64,000 nt of DNA from the NCBI GenBank assembly GCA_964544355.1, contig CAZJAI010000001.1, forward strand, positions 1 through 64,000. The letters are read 5' to 3'. The notes under the pieces were generated by a model that was given only the letters and a program-made list of their open reading frames with translations, had not been told where the DNA came from and ran no database searches. The position numbers and the translations under genes were made by a program. Shown here in pieces: positions 8,856-17,950 of the stretch (positions are counted from its first letter, which is position 1; the number at the start of each line of letters is the position of its first letter). This DNA is from Chaera sp964544355 (GTDB lineage: Bacteria > Patescibacteriota > Saccharimonadia > Saccharimonadales > Saccharimonadaceae).

Positions 8856-9407
8856 TTATTGGGCGGCGGAGGGGTTGGCGAAGTAGTCTATCTCTTTGAT
8901 GATGTCCAGCAGAGCCTGGGCCCGTTTGGTTTCGTCCTCGATAGCCTTGGCGGCGGCGTGAGCGGGCGCCAGCAGCGACTGGTCGTCGGTCGAGCGGATG
9001 ATCAGCAGCATGATATCGAACTTTTCGTCGGGGGGCAGATCCAGTCGGTCAACCAGAGGGCGCAACTCTTCCAGAGCGTCTTTTTTGATATCGTCCAAAG
9101 CGCCGTGTCCCGCGGCGGACTGAACCGACGGGGGAGTGGATGGCGACGGGGTTTCGCTTTCGGCGGCGGCTTCCTGGGGAGCGGAGTACTCGATGGCCCT
9201 GACCGCTTCGTCCAGGGCCTTGTCGTCGGTTTTGTCTTCTTGGTCGTTGTCATCGGCCGAAAGGGCTGGTCGGGGCAATGACTGGTCGAATTGCAAGCCG
9301 CCGGCGGCCGGCTGGCCGTCGTCGGAGCTTTTATCGTTTCCGTCTAAAATTTTAGCCAGTTCTTGATCGTCATTGGCCGGATGTTGCGTTGCGTCTTGGC
9401 TGTCCAT
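8856..9407 (-). CDS. acidic hypothetical protein, helical C-terminal domain
   Basis: A 183-aa protein I do not recognise as a named family. Residues 1-100 are Asp/Gln/Ser/Pro-rich and look disordered. Residues 105-180 form an apparently helical domain (LRPLVDRLDLPPDEKFDIMLL, then an EDETKRAQALLDIIKEIDYF stretch). No signal peptide or membrane segment. It converges on groEL and shares its terminator. The conserved-looking C-terminus and normal base composition suggest a lineage-specific core gene. Confidence 0.7.
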   Translation of the reverse strand: MDSQDATQHPANDDQELAKILDGNDKSSDDGQPAAGGLQFDQSLPRPALSADDNDQEDKTDDKALDEAVRAIEYSAPQEAAAESETPSPSTPPSVQSAAGHGALDDIKKDALEELRPLVDRLDLPPDEKFDIMLLIIRSTDDQSLLAPAHAAAKAIEDETKRAQALLDIIKEIDYFANPSAAQ

Positions 9408-9544
9408 TCCCCACCCCGTTTATATTAGTTACGCTTATTTAAATTCCACTGTATCATAGATGCATGGCGCGGTGAATACGGCTTATGCCGCTTAATCGCG
9501 CGGCGGCTTTTTTAAAAAGCGCTAATACCAAAAGGAGGCAACCG

Positions 9545-10585
9545 GTGCTAGACGATCCCGGCTGGATCAGCCATCACGATCCCAAGGGCGCCCTGAAGGC
9601 GGCGGCTCAACAGTGGCGGCAACTGAATTTTCCGGCCGAAATCGAGGGCCGCTCGGCGCCAAGCGACTGGCGGGCCAAAAACATCGTGCTGGCCGGCATG
9701 GGCGGTTCGGCGCTGGCTGGGGGCCTGCTTAAAGCCGTTACGCCGCCGTCGGTGCCTTTCGAGGCGGCCCGCGGCTACCACTTGCCGCCTTATGTGGGCG
9801 AGGACAGCCTGGTCATCGCCTGCAGCTATTCCGGCGATACCGAAGAAACCCTGGCCATGACGGCCCAGGCGGCCCAGCGCGGCGCCCGGCTGGCGGTTAT
9901 TTGCTCCGGCGGCCAGCTGCTTGGCGAAGCCGTCCGGCTCGGTTATCCCCATGTCCGGCTGGAAGGGGGATCAGCCCCTAGGATGTCGGTTTTTCAAACC
10001 TGGCGGGCACTGGACAAGCTGCTGGCGCACTACGGCGCCCTGGAGCAGGGCAGCTTCGAGCGGCTGTCCCGGCAGGCCGAGTGGCTCGAGGGGCAGATTG
10101 CCGCCTGGCTGCCGTCGGCTCCCGCCGACTCCAACCTGGCTAAACAGCTGGCCCTGTTTTGCGCCGGCAAGACGGCGGTCATCTACGGCGGTCCCAAAAC
10201 CGCCGCGCTGGCTTATAAGTGGAAGATCAGCTTCAATGAAAACGCTAAAAACCTGGCTTTTTTCGGCCGCCAGCCGGAAGTCAGCCATAACGAGCTGGCT
10301 GGTTGGAGCAGCCACCCAGTAGAAAAACCCTTTGCCGTCATTGATCTGATATCGCCGCTTGAAGACCCTCAAATATTAAAGCGGTTCGAATTGACCTCGC
10401 GCCTGCTAAGCGGCTTGAGACCGGCACCGCGCAGTCTGCCCCTGGAAGGGGACAGCCTGCTGGCTCAATTGCTCTGGGGCTGCGTGCTGGCCGATATGGC
10501 CAGCGTTTATCTGGCCCTTTTAAACGGCGTGGAGCCGTTGGGGGTGCAGCTGATAGAAAAATTCAAGCACCAATTAAAGCAATAA
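9545..10585 (+). CDS. SIS-domain bifunctional phosphoglucose/phosphomannose isomerase
   Basis: A 346-aa protein with two SIS domains. It interconverts glucose-6-P/fructose-6-P and mannose-6-P, feeding glycolysis and sugar-nucleotide synthesis. Motifs include AGMGGSALAGG, the CSYSGDTEET phosphate-binding loop, and EVSHNELAGW, which is diagnostic of the bifunctional PGI/PMI type. I use the GTG at 9545: AAAGGAGG (9531-9538) lies 6 nt before it, whereas the in-frame ATG at 9485 has no Shine-Dalgarno and would add 20 non-conserved residues. Confidence 0.88.
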   Translation: MLDDPGWISHHDPKGALKAAAQQWRQLNFPAEIEGRSAPSDWRAKNIVLAGMGGSALAGGLLKAVTPPSVPFEAARGYHLPPYVGEDSLVIACSYSGDTEETLAMTAQAAQRGARLAVICSGGQLLGEAVRLGYPHVRLEGGSAPRMSVFQTWRALDKLLAHYGALEQGSFERLSRQAEWLEGQIAAWLPSAPADSNLAKQLALFCAGKTAVIYGGPKTAALAYKWKISFNENAKNLAFFGRQPEVSHNELAGWSSHPVEKPFAVIDLISPLEDPQILKRFELTSRLLSGLRPAPRSLPLEGDSLLAQLLWGCVLADMASVYLALLNGVEPLGVQLIEKFKHQLKQ

Positions 10586-10602
10586 ACACCAAACGCGGTT
10601 GA

Positions 10603-11829
10603 CTATTGCAGTAGCCGCAGGGCCTCGATTGGATCCTTGCGGGCCGCCCGGGCTGCCGGAAACACGCCGAACAAGATGCCCACGCCGAGCGATACCAGCA
10701 GCGCCATACCGGCGATATCGCCGGTTACTATCGGCCTGAAACTAAGAAAGCTGCCGGCTACAAACGCCGCCGCGGCCGCTACTGCCAGGCCAATAATACC
10801 GCCGCCCAGGCTCATGACCGCCGCTTCAATCAGAAACTGGGCCAGAATCTGCCCGTTAGTGGCGCCGACGGCTTTTCTGATACCGATTTCACGGGTACGC
10901 TCGGTAACGCTTACCAGCATGATATTCATTATGCCGATACCGCCCACCAGCAGCGACACCGAAGCCACGGCCGACATGGCTACGGTTACCAGGCCGAAAG
11001 CGTTGTTGGTCAGCTGCGCTGCGTCGGACGCTTTGAGCACCGCGAAATCTTCTTCGCCGCCGTGGTTTTTCAGTAGAAGCGATCGCAGGTCGGACGACAG
11101 TTTGTCGGGGTCGGCGCCGGGCGCCATCCGCACGTTAATTTGTTGCAGCTGGGGAACGCCCTGGTTGAATGCCTTGCCGGCGTCCATAGTAACCATGGCC
11201 GTATTGTTGTAGTTAATACCGCCAAAGCTGATAGGAGTGTCCGTGGGCTTCAGCACCCCGATAACCGTGAACGGCTTGCCCCGAAGCACGATCTGGCGGC
11301 CCAGAGCGTCATCGGTTCCGAATAATTTGACAGCCAGAGCATTGCCGATAACCGTGGTCTGGCGGTCCAGCGCCGCGTCCAAAAACTGGCCGTACTTAAT
11401 CTGTAAATTCTGGGTGTTGATGAAGTCTGGCGTAGTGGCCAAAATGGCAGCCGGCTCGGCAACTGTTTGGTCTCCCTCCTTAATGCTGCCGGTCAGCAGC
11501 ATGACGGGGGCGGTGTAAAGCACGCCCGGCGACTTTTGGATGGTGCCCAGGTCGTACTCGGTCAGGGTGGAGGCCGCCGCGCTATTCCAGAAATTCAGGC
11601 CGGTGACTCTGCCGTCGGGCGAGCGGTCGATTTTGCCGGGACGGATAGTGATTATGTCGTTTCCCTGGCTCTGGATCTGCCTGCTCAGAGCCTGGCTGGC
11701 GCCCTCTCCCACCGCCCAGACCAGGCTTATGGAGGTTACGCCGATGACTATTCCCAGGGTGGTCAGGGCAGTGCGCACCTTGGTGGCCCTTAAGCTGGTC
11801 AGGGCGATGCGCAGGTGAGTGGCGATCAT
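10603..11829 (-). CDS. MacB-like ABC transporter permease (FtsX family)
   Basis: A 408-aa membrane protein. The N-terminal segment (LRATKVRTALTTLGIVIGV) contains TM1. An extracytoplasmic MacB_PCD-type domain of about 220 residues follows, then three C-terminal TM segments with the conserved ERTREIGIRKAVGAT cytoplasmic loop. The family powers mechanotransmission, exporting peptides or antibiotics or handling lipoproteins. It overlaps the upstream ATPase gene by 4 nt, so the two are translationally coupled. No membrane-fusion partner is adjacent, as in Gram-positive-type systems. Substrate unknown. Confidence 0.9.
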   Translation of the reverse strand: MIATHLRIALTSLRATKVRTALTTLGIVIGVTSISLVWAVGEGASQALSRQIQSQGNDIITIRPGKIDRSPDGRVTGLNFWNSAAASTLTEYDLGTIQKSPGVLYTAPVMLLTGSIKEGDQTVAEPAAILATTPDFINTQNLQIKYGQFLDAALDRQTTVIGNALAVKLFGTDDALGRQIVLRGKPFTVIGVLKPTDTPISFGGINYNNTAMVTMDAGKAFNQGVPQLQQINVRMAPGADPDKLSSDLRSLLLKNHGGEEDFAVLKASDAAQLTNNAFGLVTVAMSAVASVSLLVGGIGIMNIMLVSVTERTREIGIRKAVGATNGQILAQFLIEAAVMSLGGGIIGLAVAAAAAFVAGSFLSFRPIVTGDIAGMALLVSLGVGILFGVFPAARAARKDPIEALRLLQ

Positions 11830-12602
11830 CGCGCCGCCCGCCCGTTCTTGGAGCTTCGGCCCAGTGGCCGCTTGCCGCCCCGTTTTGGTTCCTGGCGCGG
11901 AATTTTGGAATCGCTGGCGATCCGGCCGTCAACCATCTGGATAATCCTGTCGGCCCAAACCGTCAGGTCGGGATTGTGGGTAACCATTAGGATGGTATTG
12001 CCTTTTTGGTTGATATCCCGCAGCTCGTGCATGATAATTTCGCTGGCTTTGGTGTCCAAGTTGCCCGTGGGCTCGTCGGCCAGCAGTATGGCCGGCCGGT
12101 TGATCAGGGCCCGGGCGATGGCTACCCGCTGCAGCTGTCCGCCGGACAGCTGGTGGGGCATGTAATATTCGCGTTCCTGCAGGCTGAAGGTAGCCAGCAG
12201 GTCGCTGGCCCGGGTCAGCCGCTTAGTGCGGCGCATGCCTTTGTAGGTCAGCGGCAGGGCGATGTTCTCGATGATGCTCAGGCGGGGCAGCAGGTTAAAG
12301 CTTTGAAAAACTAAGCCGATTTGGTCGCGACGGATTTTAGCCCGCTTCCGGGCGGTCAGTTCGGCGGCCGGCCAGCCGTTTAAAAAATATTCGCCGTGGG
12401 AGGGCGTGTCCAGCAGGCCGAGTACGTTCAACAGAGTGGTCTTGCCACAGCCGCTCGGCCCCATAATGGCCACGAACTCTCCTTTGTCTATGGTCAGGCT
12501 GAGGTTGTCCAGCGCCATAATGGTAGCGTCGCCGTGGCCGAACAGCTTGGTCAGTCTTTGTAAGCGGATAACTGGGGTAGGCTGGTTCGCTGTTTTCGGC
12601 AC
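11826..12602 (-). CDS. ABC transporter ATP-binding protein (LolD/MacB type)
   Basis: A 258-aa ATPase partner of the FtsX-family permease. It has Walker A GPSGCGKTT, the Q-loop (VFQSFNLLP), the signature LSGGQLQRVAIARAL, Walker B LLADEPTGNLD and the H-loop (MVTHNPD). This motif set is that of the MacB/LolD/FtsE subfamily. The last 30 residues are basic and low-complexity. Promoter-proximal gene of a two-gene operon. Confidence 0.93.
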   Translation of the reverse strand: MPKTANQPTPVIRLQRLTKLFGHGDATIMALDNLSLTIDKGEFVAIMGPSGCGKTTLLNVLGLLDTPSHGEYFLNGWPAAELTARKRAKIRRDQIGLVFQSFNLLPRLSIIENIALPLTYKGMRRTKRLTRASDLLATFSLQEREYYMPHQLSGGQLQRVAIARALINRPAILLADEPTGNLDTKASEIIMHELRDINQKGNTILMVTHNPDLTVWADRIIQMVDGRIASDSKIPRQEPKRGGKRPLGRSSKNGRAAR

Positions 12603-12714
12603 GTTTCTTCCTTGTTTTTAAAAACGAACTTTAATTACCTTTCATTATAGAAACTCTCCTTAGCTGGCCGCAAGGTGTTTTTAAGGTTATAATCACAATC
12701 GGCGGTTTTTTTAA

Positions 12715-12806
12715 GGAAGGATGCAGGAGCGGTTGAACTGGCGCGCTTGGAAAGCGCGTATAGCCCGCAAGGGTTATCGAGGGTTCGAATCCCTCTCCTT
12801 CCGCCA
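12715..12806 (+). tRNA. tRNA-Ser(GGA)
   Basis: A complete class II tRNA: acceptor GGAAGGA/TCCTTCC, anticodon stem CGCGC/GCGCG around loop TTGGAAA (anticodon GGA), a long variable arm, T-arm GAGGG-TTCGAAT-CCCTC, discriminator G and encoded CCA. An AT-richer pyrB follows within 30 bp, so this may be an old integration site. Confidence 0.97.
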
Positions 12807-12836
12807 GTAGGGATTTTTTAAGAAGGTCAAAAGAAA

Positions 12837-13826
12837 TTGTTTAGTCATATTCGGCACATATTGAGCACCCAACAGTTTTTGAACAGGCGAGTGCTTGTAA
12901 GTATTTTTAACAAGGCAGACGCATTCGAAGAAGCGGATCGCCGGGGCAAGGTTCCGAAACTTTTGCGTGATAAAATCCTCGCCTGCGTGTTCTACGAACC
13001 GAGCACCCGTACCCGGTTTTCTTTTGAATCGGCCATGCTTAAACTTGGCGGGCAGGTTATTTCCACCGAAAGCGCGGGGCATTTTTCCTCGGCGATGAAA
13101 GGTGAGACCCTGGAAGACAGCGTCAGAATTATCTCCGGCTATTCGGATATGATTGTACTTCGCCACCACGAGCCGGGGGCTGCCGGGCGCGCCGCGAAGG
13201 TTTCCCCAGTACCAATCATCAATGCCGGAGATGGCGACGGAGAACATCCCACGCAAGCGCTGCTTGATTTTCACACCATTAACAAAGAACTCGGCCGCAT
13301 TGATAATTTCAAAATCGCAATGGTTGGCGACCTGCTTTACGGCAGGACCATTCATTCGCTAATTTATCTTTTGTCGCTTAGTCACGGCGTTGAAGTTTTT
13401 CTAGTCGCTCCGGAAGAATTGCAGCTGCCGAAAAAATATAAAACTTTTTTGAATTCGCAAAAGATCAAGTTTTTTGAATCGGATAATTTGCCAAGCGTGC
13501 TTTCAAAAATTGACGTGTTATACATGACGCGGATTCAAAAAGAACGCTTTTCGTCGGCGCGGCTTTACGAGCGGGTGAAGAATTCGTTCGTCTTGAATCA
13601 GAAACTGCTGTCTCAACTTAACCGGCAGGCCATCATCATGCACCCTTTGCCGCGAGTCAATGAGATTAGTCGCGAAGTTGACGACGACAAGCGTGCCGCC
13701 TATTTCCGACAAGCAAAAAATGGTTTGTATATTCGCATGACTCTTCTTGATATTTTGAATAAGCGTCGGCCCACGAACCAAGCGAAGCCCGGGGTTTCGT
13801 CGCTAAACGCGAAATCAAAAGCTTGA
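12837..13826 (+). CDS. pyrB: aspartate carbamoyltransferase catalytic subunit
   Basis: A 329-aa enzyme joining carbamoyl phosphate and aspartate in pyrimidine synthesis. Carbamoyl-phosphate motif STRTR, the 80s-loop KGET, HPTQALLD, GRTIHSL and HPLPRV are all present, so it should be active. The start is TTG, with AAGAAGG 10 nt before it. No other pyrimidine gene is nearby and no pyrI follows. Third codon positions are AT-richer than in neighbours (for example the stretch at 13430-13490), and it sits directly downstream of tRNA-Ser, which suggests acquisition by transfer. Confidence 0.93.
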   Translation: MFSHIRHILSTQQFLNRRVLVSIFNKADAFEEADRRGKVPKLLRDKILACVFYEPSTRTRFSFESAMLKLGGQVISTESAGHFSSAMKGETLEDSVRIISGYSDMIVLRHHEPGAAGRAAKVSPVPIINAGDGDGEHPTQALLDFHTINKELGRIDNFKIAMVGDLLYGRTIHSLIYLLSLSHGVEVFLVAPEELQLPKKYKTFLNSQKIKFFESDNLPSVLSKIDVLYMTRIQKERFSSARLYERVKNSFVLNQKLLSQLNRQAIIMHPLPRVNEISREVDDDKRAAYFRQAKNGLYIRMTLLDILNKRRPTNQAKPGVSSLNAKSKA

Positions 13827-13838
13827 AATTGTCCTTTT

Positions 13839-13868
13839 CAAAACCCGCCTGAGAATAGGCGGATTTTG
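13839..13868. terminator. hairpin downstream of pyrB
   Basis: The arms CAAAACCCGCCT and AGGCGGATTTTG pair with a single mismatch around a 6-nt loop. No T-run follows, so it is a weak intrinsic terminator or a mRNA-stabilising hairpin between two convergent genes. Confidence 0.5.
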
Positions 13869-13914
13869 AAGATTCGAAAGAGATGCCAGCGCCAGCAGGC
13901 CCCCGACTAAGGTT

Positions 13915-14772
13915 TTACCCTATCGCCAGGCGGGCGACATCCCCGAATTCCGCGTACGAGCGGAACAGGCTGGGCCGGCCGTCGGGGCTCACCAACGAGC
14001 ACGGAACAACCATCTGTCCTCCATCCGTCTCTGGCTCAAGGTCAAAGTGACGGATAGCGGTTTTGTCAGAAGCGCTGCTGTCGGCCAGTTTGTCGCCTTG
14101 GGCGCGTAAGACATGCCAGTAAGTAACGGCCTCCAGCAGGCTTGGCACTCTGGCGTTTAGTTCGGGGTGACGGGCTTGGCGTTCGCTCAGCAGGCGCCTC
14201 TGTTCGCCTACCGTCTTGTCGCTCAATTCCTCGTCCAAGCGGCTGGGGATGAGGCTCAAGCGAACAGAGGAGTCGCCAGTATTACCCGACCATTGCTGCC
14301 CGTTGTAGCGGCTCCTGCGGTATAGCTCGTCATGTACGTTAGCCGGGCCGGGCTGCCGCCGGCCGAAGCTTTCAACTAGTGCCACGATTTGGTCTTCGCT
14401 GGCTTCGATGTTGGGCGTAGCCACCAGGCTAAAGCGGGTGCCGTTTTCTAACAGCTGCTCAACCAGGTAGTTGTGAGTGCCGTTTTCTTGCCACTGCCTG
14501 TTTTTGGCGGCGAGCAGTTGCTCAAGCTCTTCAAAGGAAATCGCGGCTTCGTACTTGGCCTGAGCACCGGTATCGGCATAAAGCAGCCTGTCGGCAACCG
14601 CGCGGTAGGCGGCGTAGGCTGACCCTAGCTGTTGCTTAAGCGCTTCTGGCATAGCGCGGATTAGCTCGCTTTTGCTGCTATCATCCTGCCGCCGCCTGAT
14701 TTCGCTCAATAGATCGGCTTTTTTCTCGTTTTCTGTTGGTCTGTCGAACGATTCGGGCTGGTATCTTTCCAC
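13915..14772 (-). CDS. hypothetical protein, 285 aa
   Basis: Not recognised. The N-terminal 85 residues are charged and helical (KKADLLSEIRRRQ), probably coiled. The rest is mixed alpha/beta, with a FSLVATPNI strand, a RYNGQQWSG segment, and a helical EAVTYWHVLRAQG stretch before the C-terminal beta part. No signal peptide, membrane segment or clear catalytic motif. The start is GTG with AAAGGAG 10 nt upstream. A TATATAAA-type -10 lies further up on the minus strand. It converges on pyrB. Confidence 0.7.
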   Translation of the reverse strand: MERYQPESFDRPTENEKKADLLSEIRRRQDDSSKSELIRAMPEALKQQLGSAYAAYRAVADRLLYADTGAQAKYEAAISFEELEQLLAAKNRQWQENGTHNYLVEQLLENGTRFSLVATPNIEASEDQIVALVESFGRRQPGPANVHDELYRRSRYNGQQWSGNTGDSSVRLSLIPSRLDEELSDKTVGEQRRLLSERQARHPELNARVPSLLEAVTYWHVLRAQGDKLADSSASDKTAIRHFDLEPETDGGQMVVPCSLVSPDGRPSLFRSYAEFGDVARLAIG

Positions 14773-14902
14773 GGCTTCTTTACTCCTTTAACTGACAAAC
14801 TCACATTTATATAGTTGTACCATTAGTTACGAAAACAGTCAAACAAAAAGCAGCGGCGGCCGGGGCCGTAACACTTATCAGCCATGTTATACTGAAAGCC
14901 GC

Positions 14903-16561
14903 ATGACAAACCAGCAGTTGGTTGAGCTATTAAACGAAGTCGGCCGCGACATAGCGGGCGATACCGACTTGAGCGCTGAAATTACCCGCCCGGCAGCCGG
15001 CTTCGGCGATTTCAGCACCAATCTGGCGCTTAGGCTGGCGCCCAAGCTGGGCAAGCCGCCGCGCCAGATCGCTGAAGAGGTGGCCAAGCGGCTGTCCGCC
15101 CGGTCGGAGCTAGCCTCGGTAGAGGTAGCCGGTCCGGGATTTATCAACATCACCCTTAGCGACGACAGCCTGATAGCCCGGCTGTTGCCGCGGTCTTCTG
15201 GCTCTGAAAACGCCAGGGCGCCGCGGGTGGTGATCGAAACCTACAACATGAATCCGTTTAAGGATATTCACGTCGGGCACGCCTACAACTGCGTGATTGC
15301 CGACACCGTGGCTAATTTGCTGGAGGCCGCCGGCAACCGGGTGCACCGGGTCAGCTACCACGGCGACGTGGGAGCGCATATCGGCAGAAGCATGTGGGCG
15401 TTGCTGAACCACCTGGGCGGTGATCCGTCCGGCTTGAAAAAAATCGATCCGGCCAAGCGGGGCCGTTTTATGGGACGTATGTACGCCGAGGGAGCCGCTG
15501 CCTACCGCCAGGACCCGGCCGCCCAGGCCCAGATCGACCAGCTGACCCAGCTGTCCTTCAATCCGTCCGCCGACCGGGTTTTTAACCAGGTTTACTCGAC
15601 GTGCCTGAGCTGGAGTTTTGATCTGATGGAGGGGATAGTCGCTCGCCTGGGCAGCCAAAAAGCCGAAAAACGCTATTTGGAAAGCCAGGCCGACCCGGTG
15701 GGTGTAGCTACCGTCAGGCGGCACACCGGCAAGGTGTTTGAAATCAGCGACGGCGCCACGGTGTTTCCCGAACGTCTGTCCGGCCTGCACACGGAGGTGT
15801 TTGTCAGCAGCGCCGGCCGGGGACTTTATGCCGCCCGCGACCTTGGGCTGATGGAACTGAAACAGCGAGATTTTCAGCCGGACAAAAGCATCATCATTAC
15901 CGGCGACGAGCAGCGCAATTATTTTAAGGTGGTGCTAAAAGCCGCCGAGCTGGCGCTGCCCCGGCTACGCGGCATCACCGTCAACATCTCCACCGGTACG
16001 GTTAAGCTGGCCAGCGGAAAAATGAGCTCGCGCACCGGCGAGGTGCTGAACATCGAGTGGCTGTTTGAGAAGATGGAGCAGGCGATTGTCCGGCAAGGCG
16101 CCAAACCGACCGCCCAAACCGTTATTGGCGCCCTGCGCTACGCCATGCTGAAGACGCGTATCGGCAGCGACGTTATTTTTGACATCAACGGTTCGGTCAG
16201 CGTCGAGGGCAACTCCGGGCCTTATCTGCAATACGCTCACGCCCGGGCCAGGAGCATTCTGGCCAAGGCCGGATCTACCGCCCCAAAGCTACCCGCCCGG
16301 CTGGAGCGCGCCGAAAGGCAGCTGATTCTCAAGCTGTCGCAGCTGGATGAAGTCATAGAAAAAGCGGCTAGCGAGATGATGCCGCACGGTCTGGCCGCCT
16401 ATCTGTACGAGCTGGCTCAAGAATTTAACGGTTTTTACGAGCAGTGCCGTATTATCGGCGATCCGCGGCAGCCGGAACGGCTCTGGATAACCGAGTGCTA
16501 TGCCGACAGCCTTCGACGCGGCCTGGGCCTGCTGGGCATACCGGCTCCGGAACGCCTATAG
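14903..16561 (+). CDS. argS: arginyl-tRNA synthetase
   Basis: A 552-aa class I synthetase. The N-terminal tRNA D-loop-binding domain is followed by the HIGH motif as HVGHAYN (around residue 126), a KMSSRTGEV signature (around residue 373) and the C-terminal DALR anticodon domain ending with a GLGLLGIPAPERL tail. No Shine-Dalgarno is seen: TATACT (14888-14893) lies 9 nt before the ATG, predicting a leaderless mRNA. Confidence 0.97.
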   Translation: MTNQQLVELLNEVGRDIAGDTDLSAEITRPAAGFGDFSTNLALRLAPKLGKPPRQIAEEVAKRLSARSELASVEVAGPGFINITLSDDSLIARLLPRSSGSENARAPRVVIETYNMNPFKDIHVGHAYNCVIADTVANLLEAAGNRVHRVSYHGDVGAHIGRSMWALLNHLGGDPSGLKKIDPAKRGRFMGRMYAEGAAAYRQDPAAQAQIDQLTQLSFNPSADRVFNQVYSTCLSWSFDLMEGIVARLGSQKAEKRYLESQADPVGVATVRRHTGKVFEISDGATVFPERLSGLHTEVFVSSAGRGLYAARDLGLMELKQRDFQPDKSIIITGDEQRNYFKVVLKAAELALPRLRGITVNISTGTVKLASGKMSSRTGEVLNIEWLFEKMEQAIVRQGAKPTAQTVIGALRYAMLKTRIGSDVIFDINGSVSVEGNSGPYLQYAHARARSILAKAGSTAPKLPARLERAERQLILKLSQLDEVIEKAASEMMPHGLAAYLYELAQEFNGFYEQCRIIGDPRQPERLWITECYADSLRRGLGLLGIPAPERL

Positions 16562-16631
16562 CCTTAAACTTCAAGATAAAACCATGATTTTAGGTATAAT
16601 GTAAGCGTTAAAAGGTAAATTTGAACCGATT

Positions 16632-17048
16632 ATGGTAAAAGGTCAAGTAATAGGTTTCGTTAACTTTATTCGCGAAAAAGGGGTGGTCGGCCTGGCCGTC
16701 GGTTTGGCTATCGGTACGGCAGCCACTGGCCTGGTCAACCAGATAGTCGGCAGCCTGATCACACCCCTGGTTGATTTGCTGGTGGGTAAAGATGGCCTGA
16801 AGGGCCTGAACCTGACGGTGCAGATAGGCAACCGCACGGGTGTTTTTATGATCGGCACCACCATTGACGCCTTGCTCAGGTTCCTCGCTCTGGCGGCGGT
16901 CATCTACTTTATCGTCATGGGGCTGAAACTGGATAGACTGGATAAAAAAGCTGAAGCCCTGGCCGAGGCGGCCGCCAAGGCCGGCCAAAAGGAAACCGCC
17001 GGCGGCAAGCGGCCAGCTCGGGCCAGAAAACGCCCCACCGGCAAATAG
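16632..17048 (+). CDS. mscL: large-conductance mechanosensitive channel
   Basis: A 138-aa MscL homologue that opens under osmotic downshock. The N-terminal FIREKGVVGLAVGLAIGTA is the pore-lining TM1; TM2 is LALAAVIYFIVMGLKL; a basic, Ala/Lys-rich tail follows. Length is typical. A TATAAT (16595-16600) is upstream with a leader of about 25 nt containing AAAAGG. Confidence 0.88.
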   Translation: MVKGQVIGFVNFIREKGVVGLAVGLAIGTAATGLVNQIVGSLITPLVDLLVGKDGLKGLNLTVQIGNRTGVFMIGTTIDALLRFLALAAVIYFIVMGLKLDRLDKKAEALAEAAAKAGQKETAGGKRPARARKRPTGK

Positions 17049-17088
17049 CCGTCGCTTCCGGCGATCCGCTGCTGTAGACTTGATTCTA

Positions 17089-17625
17089 ATGAAAGCTGAC
17101 ATGCTCTGGCTGGATATGGAAACGACCGGTCTGCGTCCGGAAACCGACCGGCCGCTGGAGGTGGCGGTTGCAGCCACCGGTTGGGACTTAAAGCCGACGG
17201 CCGAGCTGAGCGCTGGCATAGCTCAGCCGCCGCAGGTTATCGGCCCGCTGCTCGACGCCAATCCCTTTTACAAAAAATTTCCCCAAAACAAACGGGCGCT
17301 GCTGGAGCTTTGCTCGATCGCCCAGCCGCTGGACGAGGTTGAGCGGCAGCTGCTGGATTTCGTTCAGGAGCATTTTGATCTGTCCCGGCCGTTGTATTTG
17401 GCCGGCAATTCGATTCATCTGGACCGCAAATTCATCAGCCGGTATTTTCCCAGGCTGGAGCGCTTGTTGCACTACCGCATGCTGGACGTCAGCGCCTGGA
17501 AGGTGGTGTTCGAAGGAAGGTACGGGTTGAAATATGTCAAAAAAGAAACCCACCGGGCCAGGGACGACGTCAAAGAAAGCATCGCCGAGCTGAGATTTTA
17601 CTTAAGCAAGGTTAGCGCGCCCTAG
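17089..17625 (+). CDS. orn: oligoribonuclease (DEDDh 3'-5' exonuclease)
   Basis: A 178-aa protein that degrades nanoRNA of 2-5 nt. It shows the DEDDh residues in LDMETTGL, AGNSIHLDRKF, LHYRMLDVS and the HRARDDVKES block carrying the catalytic His. I use ATG 17089, not the TTG at 17080, because TAGACT (17075-17080) ends 8 nt before the ATG, consistent with leaderless initiation. The 3' end overlaps the convergent hxlR by 4 bp. Confidence 0.93.
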   Translation: MKADMLWLDMETTGLRPETDRPLEVAVAATGWDLKPTAELSAGIAQPPQVIGPLLDANPFYKKFPQNKRALLELCSIAQPLDEVERQLLDFVQEHFDLSRPLYLAGNSIHLDRKFISRYFPRLERLLHYRMLDVSAWKVVFEGRYGLKYVKKETHRARDDVKESIAELRFYLSKVSAP

Positions 17626-17945
17626 CGGTATTTATCGCCCCATTGGGCCATGCTGCGCAGCACCGGCAGCAGGTCGCGGCCCTTTTGGGTCAGCGAGTAT
17701 TCTACCCGAGGCGGACTTTCAGAGTATGTCCGTTTGGTGATAATTTGCCGGCTTTCAAGATCGTCCAGCCTGAGCGACAGGGTTCGCGGGTTGATGCTGC
17801 CGACCGACTTTCCCAGGGCGCAGAAGCGTTGCGGGCCGGCGGCCAGGTCGCGCAGGATCAGGGCCGTCCATTTGTTGCCCACAACCGCCATGGCTTCGGC
17901 GATACAGCCGGTGTGAGGCTCCAGGGTTTTAGCGGTCCGTTTCAT
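17622..17945 (-). CDS. HxlR-family transcriptional regulator
   Basis: A 107-aa winged-helix regulator. Cys14 precedes AMAVVGNKWTALILRDL, then the recognition region INPRTLSLRLDDLES and wing residues YSLTQKGRDLLPVL. HxlR/YodB proteins often sense electrophiles or oxidants through this N-terminal Cys and repress a divergent oxidoreductase. Here the divergent gene is an FMN reductase, and a TACT-N6-AGTA site covers this gene's own -10, which argues for autorepression. Confidence 0.92.
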   Translation of the reverse strand: MKRTAKTLEPHTGCIAEAMAVVGNKWTALILRDLAAGPQRFCALGKSVGSINPRTLSLRLDDLESRQIITKRTYSESPPRVEYSLTQKGRDLLPVLRSMAQWGDKYR

Positions 17946-17950
17946 TTTAA

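Noticed and set aside
12600..12714. Possible promoter or small gene between the ABC ATPase and tRNA-Ser
   Set aside because: Only weak TATAAT-like text (GTTATAATC) positioned to serve the tRNA; no coding signal.
12774..13355. Frame on the minus strand ending in WRKERDSNPR
   Set aside because: That ending is the reverse reading of the tRNA-Ser gene, and the frame lies antisense to a clear pyrB.
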